Part shown: positions 6,785 through 11,749 of the stretch, one piece after another | How positions within the stretch are numbered: position 1 is the stretch's first letter | Layout: every line of letters begins with the position of its first letter | NCBI GenBank assembly: GCA_028274825.1 | Contig: JAQCMZ010000331.1 | Coordinates: 1 to 11,749 of the forward strand | Length of the DNA stretch: 11,749 bases | Direction: 5' to 3' | Source of the DNA: Haloferacaceae archaeon | GTDB taxonomy: Archaea > Halobacteriota > Halobacteria > Halobacteriales > Haloferacaceae | Translations under genes and position numbers: made by a program | The notes under the pieces: model-generated | What the model was told of the DNA's origin: nothing | Seen by the model: the letters and a program-made list of their open reading frames with translations, nothing else | Database searches by the model: none

Positions 6785-6790
6785 TTTTTT
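6785..6790 (+). terminator. Candidate oligo-T termination signal
   Basis: A run of six T follows GC-rich sequence about 50 nt after the IS-type hairpin and is one of the few T6 runs on the plus strand. It could end read-through transcripts from the cyclase gene or an RNA from the IS remnant. It is not directly preceded by a clear stem. Confidence 0.3.
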
Positions 6791-6962
6791 GATACTCCCG
6801 CGTATTTGTCCAACAGTATCAGACTACGGAGCGAGATTCGCGCAAATTGTCTATCACCTCGTGTTGTCGGCGGGTTTCAGTATCATAATTGTATTAAACT
6901 CCCGGCTGATCTGGAAACCCCTCTGTCACACGATCACCCCGGAACTGACCTGTAATTCAGGC

Positions 6963-6976
6963 GAAATATCTAAATT
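6963..6976 (+). promoter_or_regulatory. Candidate upstream promoter for halorhodopsin
   Basis: CGAAATATCTAAATTT (from 6962) resembles a haloarchaeal BRE plus TATA element. It would start RNA near 6998-7001, leaving about 60 nt before the ATG at 7060 and placing the palindrome 7005-7017 in the leader. The alternative is a weaker TTGATAT at 7025-7031, just after the palindrome, which would give a nearly leaderless mRNA. Confidence 0.4.
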
Positions 6977-7002
6977 TTCAAATCCGGAGACGGAACGGTT
7001 CT

Positions 7003-7018
7003 CACAAACATGTTTGGT
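7003..7018 (+). promoter_or_regulatory. Bat-UAS-like palindrome upstream of halorhodopsin
   Basis: CAAACATGTTTG (7005-7016) is a perfect 12-bp palindrome; CAAACATGTTTGGT (7005-7018) is identical to 4991-5004 upstream of the cyclase gene. Read as a 15-mer from 7003 it keeps C, TT and GG of the remembered UAS pattern, with mismatches at the first two bases. It begins 57 nt before the ATG at 7060. Confidence 0.55.
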
Positions 7019-7059
7019 ATTGACTTGATATGGCACCGGGGTGTAGTAATGAGTGGAGT

Positions 7060-7941
7060 ATGGCATTAGCACCAGCGGCATTACTGACGGCGGTAGCACA
7101 GTTTGGCCTTCTTCAGATAGAGGCCACTCAAAGTGAGATCTTTGAAGCAATCATGTCAGACCAGGTTCTGGCCAGCTCGTTCGTCGTGAACATTGCGCTG
7201 GCAGGACTGGCAAGCCTGCTGTTCGTGTACATGGGGCGGAATGTGAGTGACCCGCGTGCGAAGCTGATCGTCGTCTCAACGCTTCTCGTCCCCCTGGTAT
7301 CTATCTCCAGTTACACCGGCCTCATGAGCGGCCTGACCGTTGGCCTGCTTGACGCGAGTGCGCCGGGTCTGCTGGTTAGTGGTACCGAAGTTGCGGGTAA
7401 TGAAGGCGTAGTCTTCTCGGTTTGGGGTCGCTATCTGACGTGGGCGCTGTCCACGCCGGCGATCCTGCTTGCACTCGGCCTCCTCGCCGGGTCAAACATG
7501 ACGAAGATTTTCACGATTATTACCACTGATATCGCGATGTGTGTCACGGGGCTTGCGGCGGCTCTAACCACCTCAAGTCTTCTGCTGCGATGGAGTTACT
7601 ACGCACTGAGTTGTTCATTCTTCGCCGTCGTTCTGTACGTCCTACTGGTCGAATGGCCAAAGGACGCTCAGGCAACCGGCACTATCAGCATATTCAACAG
7701 CTTGAAGCTGCTGACCGTCACCCTGTGGCTCGGCTACCCAATTTTCTGGGCGCTCGGCGCCGAGGGTCTTGGCATTCTTGGTGTGGGTGTCACGTCGTGG
7801 CTGTACAGCATTCTTGACATCGCCGCGAAGTACATCTTCGCGTACCTGCTGATCAGCTACGTTACTGATGAGCCGGCCGGTGTCACGTCTGCTGCCGATT
7901 ACGGCGCGACTGCACCGAACGTCACCCCGTCTGACGACTGA
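7060..7941 (+). CDS. hop: Halorhodopsin, light-driven chloride pump
   Basis: This seven-helix microbial rhodopsin imports chloride using retinal bound as a Schiff base. Numbering is from the longer 303-residue frame starting at 7030. The retinal lysine is K267 in helix G (LDIAAKYIF), with Asp263 as its counter-ion partner. Helix C reads GRYLTWALSTPAILLALG (133-150). The three positions of the pump motif are Thr137, Ser141 and Ala148 in place of bacteriorhodopsin D85, T89 and D96. This is the TSA signature of chloride pumps and excludes a proton pump. Arg134 is kept, as are WLGYP (233-237), CVTGLAAALTTSS (171-183) and LVEWPKDAQATGT (206-218). The C-terminus ends in the common SDD-type tail. 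I prefer the ATG at 7060 because its N-terminus fits the family length and its distance to the palindromic site matches the other genes. ATG 7030 adds ten unconserved residues and remains possible. Confidence 0.95.
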   Translation: MALAPAALLTAVAQFGLLQIEATQSEIFEAIMSDQVLASSFVVNIALAGLASLLFVYMGRNVSDPRAKLIVVSTLLVPLVSISSYTGLMSGLTVGLLDASAPGLLVSGTEVAGNEGVVFSVWGRYLTWALSTPAILLALGLLAGSNMTKIFTIITTDIAMCVTGLAAALTTSSLLLRWSYYALSCSFFAVVLYVLLVEWPKDAQATGTISIFNSLKLLTVTLWLGYPIFWALGAEGLGILGVGVTSWLYSILDIAAKYIFAYLLISYVTDEPAGVTSAADYGATAPNVTPSDD

Positions 7942-7943
7942 AT

Positions 7944-7971
7944 CGCCGCTTCGAAGCTGCGGTCATTTTTT
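7944..7971 (+). terminator. Terminator downstream of halorhodopsin
   Basis: A small dyad (CCGC...GCGG around the palindrome GCTTCGAAGC) is followed by six T at 7966-7971, starting within 25 nt of the halorhodopsin stop codon. Oligo-T is the main archaeal termination signal, so hop is probably transcribed largely on its own. Confidence 0.55.
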
Positions 7972-7974
7972 CGC

Positions 7975-7994
7975 GCTCTCTCGTCACAGAGAGC
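7975..7994. repeat. 7-bp inverted repeat after the hop terminator
   Basis: GCTCTCT, a 6-nt spacer CGTCAC, then AGAGAGC form a perfect stem immediately after the T6 run. It could protect an mRNA 3' end or act as a second terminator for read-through, but no T-run follows it. Confidence 0.4.
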
Positions 7995-8085
7995 TATCAG
8001 ACTCACTCACACCGAGACACCAGCTTGTGACTACCCCCCAGGTCCCACAAGGCACTTCAGCATCAGCCACGAGATGGCGGTATGA

Positions 8086-8685
8086 ATGTCTGGTGAGAAG
8101 AATCCGATTGAGTTTCTCGATAAGGATTCTCAGTACGATCTCGTCCGTGCGAAAGGCGGAATTACCACATGGTGGCCGATTGCGAAGAAACTGTATCTAT
8201 GTGCGGTCGTACTGTTCGCGGCGGCTCTCCTCTGGCCAGCAGTTCTGCTACTCCCAGGAGAAATCCGTGGAGCGTATTTCAGCCCGGCTCCTGGAACTGA
8301 CTCGATTGCACTCGCCTCGATGACAGTCCTCAGTGTGGTGACGCTGTCTGTGGCAGCCGGTGGACTGACCGCTGTCGCCGTTCGCCGGTCGAAAATCGAG
8401 CACATCTCTGAGTCACAAGCGTGGTCACTCGTCGGCTTTGAAGAGATATTCTCCGGATTCGCGTTCATCAGTGGCGGCCTGGGAGTGGCCGCCAGCCTGT
8501 CGTTGATCAGCATCGGGTTCCAAGGCCTCGACACTGTCAGAATGCTCGAGACGTACGGCATCGTGCCATACGAGTCAGTCTTGCAGGTGGGTATCTCTAT
8601 CGCGTCAGCGAGTTTCGTCGCGGCAGTCGCGGGAACGCTCGTCCTCGGACTGGGCGTGTTCGTGAATTCGTTAGAGCAAGCTTGA
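8086..8685 (+). CDS. Unknown four-helix membrane protein downstream of hop
   Basis: I do not recognise this 199-residue protein. It has a soluble acidic/basic N-terminus (1-33, ending GGITTWWPIAKK), then four hydrophobic segments at about 34-57, 74-98, 119-146 and 165-192. A basic loop (RRSKIEH, 100-106) follows helix 2, which suggests a cytoplasmic side there. Helices are rich in Gly, Ala and Ser and have no buried charge pattern typical of a transporter. It starts 145 nt after hop, beyond a likely terminator. No TATA-like sequence is seen at the leaderless distance, but GGCGGT lies four bases before the ATG and could serve as a ribosome binding site on a longer transcript. Its position invites the guess of a halorhodopsin accessory protein, but the sequence itself does not show this. 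Confidence 0.7.
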   Translation: MSGEKNPIEFLDKDSQYDLVRAKGGITTWWPIAKKLYLCAVVLFAAALLWPAVLLLPGEIRGAYFSPAPGTDSIALASMTVLSVVTLSVAAGGLTAVAVRRSKIEHISESQAWSLVGFEEIFSGFAFISGGLGVAASLSLISIGFQGLDTVRMLETYGIVPYESVLQVGISIASASFVAAVAGTLVLGLGVFVNSLEQA

Positions 8686-9087
8686 CAGTCGCTGAAACCA
8701 CAGAGATACAATTCGACATCGAGTCTGGAATTAAATTGATTGTGGAACGGGCGTATTGCGTGTTTTACCCTGGATAACGAACTCGCGTTCCCAACGACTG
8801 CTAATTAGCACGTGCGAGTGAGTCGTCTGGGGTAACTGCACGCAATCTCCACCTCATCGTCGGGTACACTGGCCGTCCGGTATTGTCTCGTGATGAGTCC
8901 AGTCTCCACTAGTTCACCAGGCGTTGAATCCACGACTCACGTGTTCGATATCGTGTGACTCGGTAGGCCCGATCCGTGTCTATCGCGACTATCAGGTCGA
9001 ATTTCAAGTTGGCTCATAACCGCCGAGAAGGCGAGCGACGGTCGTGTAACCGTGCTGGCTGCTCCGTGTCGATTGCCGTATTCTGAG
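8686..9087. other. 402-base convergent gap without a recognised gene
   Basis: This stretch lies between the ends of two convergent genes. I see no long acidic open frame, no tRNA-like cloverleaf and no strong T-run terminator on either strand; the longest plus-strand T-run is four bases near 8761-8765. An isolated GTGATGA and an isolated ACTAGTT occur here but lack the partner motifs needed to call a C/D RNA or a Bat site. Confidence 0.5.
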
Positions 9088-10476
9088 TCAGTATGAGTAC
9101 TCGTCGGCCGACAGTTGGATGTACTGATCCCGAATCTTCCGTTTGTGCCACCGGTACGACAGTATCAGTTTTGCCGCCTGCCAGCCGGCGCTGTAGGTGC
9201 GTTCCAGGAGTCCACGCCCGGATTCGGCGGCCACCATCGCATCCGCGCAGCCGATTACTCGGTTCCAGTCGTCAGGAGCATACTCCGACACCAGGTCAGA
9301 CATCGTCACGTTCCGGAGCAGTTCGTCTTCGATTGCGGTTTTCCACTGTCGATTGTATCCCGAGAGGTCACCGTCGGCAGCGAGTTTACCCGCGATAGCC
9401 CCAGTTCTGACGGCTGTGTGGTCACCACCCTCGTGGAACGCAGAGGTTGTCCCCATTGCACCACCGACCACCGCGATCCCCGCGTTCGTGGGTGACTCGA
9501 TTGGCCGAGTCGACGAAATCGAGTACGTCTCGGTGCCGTTGCGCTTGCCCGCGTCTTCGACAATCGGGAAATCCTCGAGATCGTACTCGTCGCCGTACTG
9601 CCACTCGAGTAATCGTCGAATGTATTCTGATCCTTGTGGAATCGTCTCATCGTCCGGCTCCAGAAGCTCGTAGCTGGACGGATTCTCGACATCCTCGATA
9701 TCGGCTCCGATAGGCATCGTCAGCCCGACTCGACACACACGATTGGCATTCGGGAACACCCACGGATATGCCGTCTCGCCAGGCATCACTCCCCACCAGA
9801 ACACGAGTGCGTCTTTGACCTCCTCGAACACGTCTTCAGGGAACCGGCGATACTCCTGATAGGCGATATGATTGGCATCGGTCGACGCGAGTCGTTCGCT
9901 GGCGGGCTCGTCCTCGGGGAGATATCGGTCGAGGATGCGATTCGTGACTGCCCGTTGAGGTCCGTCTGCGAGGATGAGATGATCAGCGCCGATCTGAGAG
10001 CCATCGGCGAGTTCGACGACGTGTCGCGGTTCAGCGCTTTTTGGACTCACCGCCGGATCAGTATCCACGTCGCTAACGGCTGTCCCGACCCGGTAGTCGG
10101 CTCCTGCGTTCTCGGCTCGGTCTCTGAGGAAGTCGTCTAGCCGTGCCCGGTGAAACGTGTATCCGAACGCATCATACGAAGACTCGATTCCGGTACTGTG
10201 TAGCGTGCAGCCGGCGTCTGGACCGCGAAACTCCGCTCGCTCGAGTTTCTGTAAAACTACATTGTCAGGGAATTCGTCGGGATGGATTCCCATGATGTCG
10301 ACCCAGTAATCGAGGATCCCGGCAGCGTCTGTCGAATCCGGACCCAACCCGTCTCGGTCATCGCGCGGGATTCCCCTCTCAAGGGCGACCGTATCCGCCC
10401 CCCCGTCGGCGGCTGCGTGAGCAGCTGATGCTCCCGCTGGGCCGCCCCCAACAATCGCCACGTCTACACTCTCCAT
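9088..10476 (-). CDS. FAD-dependent geranylgeranyl-reductase-family oxidoreductase
   Basis: This 462-residue flavoprotein belongs to the geranylgeranyl reductase group of the PHBH fold. The N-terminal dinucleotide-binding motif is VAIVGGGPAGASAA (6-19), and Glu33 (ALERG) is placed to bind the FAD ribose. The family signature YxWxFPxxxxxxxVG is present at 237-251 (YPWVFPNANRVCRVG). The second FAD motif, normally VGDAAG, reads VVGGAMGTTSAFHEGGDHTA (336-355), so the usual Asp is Gly339. Archaeal members saturate the isoprenoid chains of membrane lipids; others act on prenyl pyrophosphates or chlorophyll side chains. The substrate here is not set by sequence, and the altered GD motif suggests a paralogue rather than the main lipid reductase. 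It is a single gene facing the membrane-protein gene, with its own TATA element 27 nt before the ATG. Confidence 0.8.
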   Translation of the reverse strand: MESVDVAIVGGGPAGASAAHAAADGGADTVALERGIPRDDRDGLGPDSTDAAGILDYWVDIMGIHPDEFPDNVVLQKLERAEFRGPDAGCTLHSTGIESSYDAFGYTFHRARLDDFLRDRAENAGADYRVGTAVSDVDTDPAVSPKSAEPRHVVELADGSQIGADHLILADGPQRAVTNRILDRYLPEDEPASERLASTDANHIAYQEYRRFPEDVFEEVKDALVFWWGVMPGETAYPWVFPNANRVCRVGLTMPIGADIEDVENPSSYELLEPDDETIPQGSEYIRRLLEWQYGDEYDLEDFPIVEDAGKRNGTETYSISSTRPIESPTNAGIAVVGGAMGTTSAFHEGGDHTAVRTGAIAGKLAADGDLSGYNRQWKTAIEDELLRNVTMSDLVSEYAPDDWNRVIGCADAMVAAESGRGLLERTYSAGWQAAKLILSYRWHKRKIRDQYIQLSADEYSY

Positions 10477-10499
10477 ACTCTGTAAGATCCCGCTGTCGG

Positions 10500-10507
10500 C
10501 TTTAATC
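10500..10507 (-). promoter_or_regulatory. TATA-like element of the flavoprotein gene
   Basis: Read on the minus strand, GATTAAAG is centred about 27 nt before the ATG at 10476, consistent with a leaderless transcript. Confidence 0.5.
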
Positions 10508-10543
10508 CAACGGACCCACCGGACGAGGGTAGTTTCTTGTGCT

Positions 10544-10602
10544 GGTCTCTGGTGGTCTGTTAGGGTACTTTTGCTCTGTGCTCGCCTCGGTAGAGACCAC
10601 CA
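10544..10602. repeat. Overlapping inverted repeats in the divergent gap
   Basis: TGGTGGTCT (10550-10558) pairs perfectly with AGACCACCA (10594-10602), while GGTCTCT (10544-10550) can pair with AGAGACC (10592-10598). The two pairings share bases and exclude each other. They sit between the flavoprotein gene (minus) and the small membrane-protein gene (plus). The rest of 10477-10810 holds nothing I can call a gene. Confidence 0.4.
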
Positions 10603-10810
10603 TTCTCTGATTCACTCCCGTCTCGTCTGCATTTTGCCGTCCCCCTGATCTGTACCTGCCAGATTCGCCGCTTCACGGGTAGTGACCGTGCCCCCGCAAC
10701 TTCAGGGCGATATCGCCAGCGTATGTACTGTCGCGTATCCTCAACCAGGCGCCACGCTCGCTAGTGGAAGACCACTCACCGATTCTATCGCCGATAGCGA
10801 AGAGACTCAC

Positions 10811-10820
10811 AAAATAATAA
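10811..10820 (+). promoter_or_regulatory. TATA box of the small membrane-protein gene
   Basis: AAAATAATAA lies 25-34 nt before the ATG at 10845, giving a leaderless transcript from that ATG. This argues against the upstream GTG at 10827, which would add six residues. Confidence 0.6.
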
Positions 10821-10844
10821 CTTTCTGTGTGTTCAATTGCTGAT

Positions 10845-11333
10845 ATGTATCGACTCCCGCTCAGAATCGGGCTCATCGTCCTCGGAATCAGTCTCATGGG
10901 AAATCCTGTATACCTCCCTGTCGAAACTGGCGAGACCGACTCCACGTATCTCCACACCGTTGACGAAGTCGATTTGACGACCCCCGAATACGTCGAATCG
11001 ATCTCATATGAGGATCTCTCTCCGGACGCACAGACCGTCTTCGATCAAGCCCGGCGGTCCGAAACAGGGTACTCTGTCGATGATCCCGATGGGCGTCTCG
11101 ACGCATTTGCCTACCCGACGGACCCCGGACTCGGTGACGGGATCACTATCGTCAGCCACGAGGGAACGAATCACGAGTTCCGAACCCGAACAATCGAACG
11201 CGAAGGGCGACTCATGCTCCTCCAGCGAGGTTTCATTCAGCCCGGACTGTTTCTCGCGGGCTTGTTCACTGTCATGGGCGGACTCATCTTGACTGGCGGG
11301 TCGGCTCTCGGGCAGGGACGATCCGCTCGGTGA
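10845..11333 (+). CDS. Small haloarchaeal membrane protein with extracytoplasmic domain
   Basis: This is a 162-residue protein with an N-terminal hydrophobic segment (about residues 6-22, after the basic start MYRLPLR). It continues with a polar, strongly acidic middle (about 25-125) and a second helix near the C-terminus (about 133-152, GLFLAGLFTVMGGLILTGG), with a short basic tail. The middle contains YEDLSPDAQTVFDQARRSE, which I remember as a recurring motif in haloarchaeal hypothetical proteins of a DUF7979-like type. A phrase ITIVSHEGTNHEFRTR follows. The two-helix layout suggests the acidic domain faces outside. No enzymatic motif is seen and the function is unknown. It is divergent from the flavoprotein gene and upstream of sucC in the same direction, with a 200-base gap. 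Confidence 0.72.
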   Translation: MYRLPLRIGLIVLGISLMGNPVYLPVETGETDSTYLHTVDEVDLTTPEYVESISYEDLSPDAQTVFDQARRSETGYSVDDPDGRLDAFAYPTDPGLGDGITIVSHEGTNHEFRTRTIEREGRLMLLQRGFIQPGLFLAGLFTVMGGLILTGGSALGQGRSAR

Positions 11334-11496
11334 TTTGCTAATGTCGTCTTGGTCTCGTTCGCGAATTGAAGACACCTGACAGACGACGAGCGTTTCTCGG
11401 GGGTCTGCCCCTGGCGTAGTTCAGCCCTCGTCTCAGACAGTTGCTATTCTGCAGAGTCTCGTTTGACTCGCCAGGTGAGTATCCCCGAGTTTTCGG

Positions 11497-11504
11497 AAAT
11501 ACTA
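11497..11504 (+). promoter_or_regulatory. Candidate TATA element of sucC
   Basis: AAATACTA follows a CGG that could be part of a BRE. It is about 37 nt from the sucC ATG, implying a leader of roughly ten bases rather than a fully leaderless mRNA. Confidence 0.4.
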
Positions 11505-11537
11505 ACTCGGGTGTGCCCAAACTGCGCAGAACGACAG

Positions 11538-11749
11538 ATGAAACTCCACGAATATCAGGCAAAGCAGGTGTTTGCCGAGGCCGGAATCCCGACCCCAGAG
11601 GCGAAACTTGCCGAGACGGTCGAGGAGGCGACTGCAGCAGCAGCCGAGATCGGTTACCCAGTCGCGATCAAAGCGCAGGTCCACGTTGGTGGCCGTGGGA
11701 AAGTTGGCGGGATCGAGGTTGCATCCGATCGCCAAGCGGTCATGCGAGC
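11538..11749 (+). CDS. sucC: Succinate-CoA ligase (ADP-forming) beta subunit, 5' part
   Basis: The first 70 codons are present; the gene runs off the window end. The protein begins MKLHEYQAKQVFAEAGIPTP, the hallmark ATP-grasp N-terminus of succinyl-CoA synthetase beta, in which the HEYQAK segment opens the nucleotide-binding domain. Residues 44-63 read VAIKAQVHVGGRGKVGGIEV, the glycine-rich ATP-binding region with the archaeal-type QVHVGGRGK. The enzyme converts succinyl-CoA and ADP to succinate, CoA and ATP in the citric acid cycle, together with SucD, whose gene normally follows. Start is the only in-frame ATG before this domain. Nothing links it to the rhodopsin block; it marks the return to housekeeping genes. 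Confidence 0.95.
   Translation, partial: MKLHEYQAKQVFAEAGIPTPEAKLAETVEEATAAAAEIGYPVAIKAQVHVGGRGKVGGIEVASDRQAVMR

Larger units (their letters stand above)
6372..7029. other. Intergenic region between cyclase and halorhodopsin genes
   Basis: Bases 6372-6690 show no supported gene. The plus-strand frame 6425-6736 is basic, crosses the IS hairpin and ends inside it. The stretch then holds an IS-type right end (6695-6744), a T6 run (6785-6790), an AT-richer segment, an imperfect dyad CCTG-N5-CAGG at 6949-6961, an AT-rich promoter candidate and the palindromic site shared with the cyclase upstream region. Confidence 0.6.

Noticed and set aside
8890..8896. GTGATGA resembling the C box of an archaeal C/D RNA
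   Set aside because: No CTGA D or D' box at a workable distance and no terminal stem.
8908..8914. ACTAGTT, matching the centre of the Bat UAS
   Set aside because: The flanking ACC and GG are missing and it lies between convergent gene ends, not before a start codon.

Overview
The window looks like chromosomal DNA of a halophilic archaeon (class Halobacteria) of moderate G+C. Most inferred proteins are rich in Asp/Glu, several genes have a TATA-like element 26-29 nt before the start codon (the layout of leaderless haloarchaeal transcripts), and the recognisable genes (halorhodopsin, Bat-type regulator, archaeal lycopene cyclase, archaeal-type sucC) are haloarchaeal.

Layout. 305-1075 (-) encodes a DUF2064/glycosyltransferase-A-like protein and 1464-2096 (-) a divergent Fe-S uracil-DNA glycosylase family protein. 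A 530-base gap with a perfect 17-nt palindrome and a degenerate pentamer repeat separates these from a retinal/rhodopsin block on the + strand: a Bat-like LOV-PAS/GAF/HTH regulator (2630-4882), a lycopene cyclase fused to a C-terminal SRPBCC domain (5124-6371), halorhodopsin (about 7060-7941) and an unknown four-helix membrane protein (8086-8685). Next come a geranylgeranyl-reductase-family flavoprotein (9088-10476, -), a small two-helix membrane protein (10845-11333, +) and the first 70 codons of sucC (11538 to the window end, +).

How the genes fit together. Lycopene cyclase makes beta-carotene, which a Brp/Blh oxygenase (not in this window) would cleave to retinal, the chromophore of halorhodopsin, a light-driven chloride pump. 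The Bat-like protein carries an intact LOV flavin-binding signature and is the natural candidate regulator. A palindromic site is shared, 14 identical bases, by the regions upstream of the cyclase and halorhodopsin genes. Both copies, and a weaker site before bat itself, resemble the Halobacterium Bat upstream activating sequence as I remember it (ACC-N7-TT-N-GG). All three lie 51-57 nt before a plausible start codon, so the block may be a small light/oxygen-responsive regulon.

Two direct ~50-bp copies of an IS200/IS605 (IS1341-type) right-end hairpin lie 5.5 kb apart around the uracil-glycosylase/bat/cyclase segment, without a transposase gene. No tRNA, rRNA or CRISPR array was recognised.
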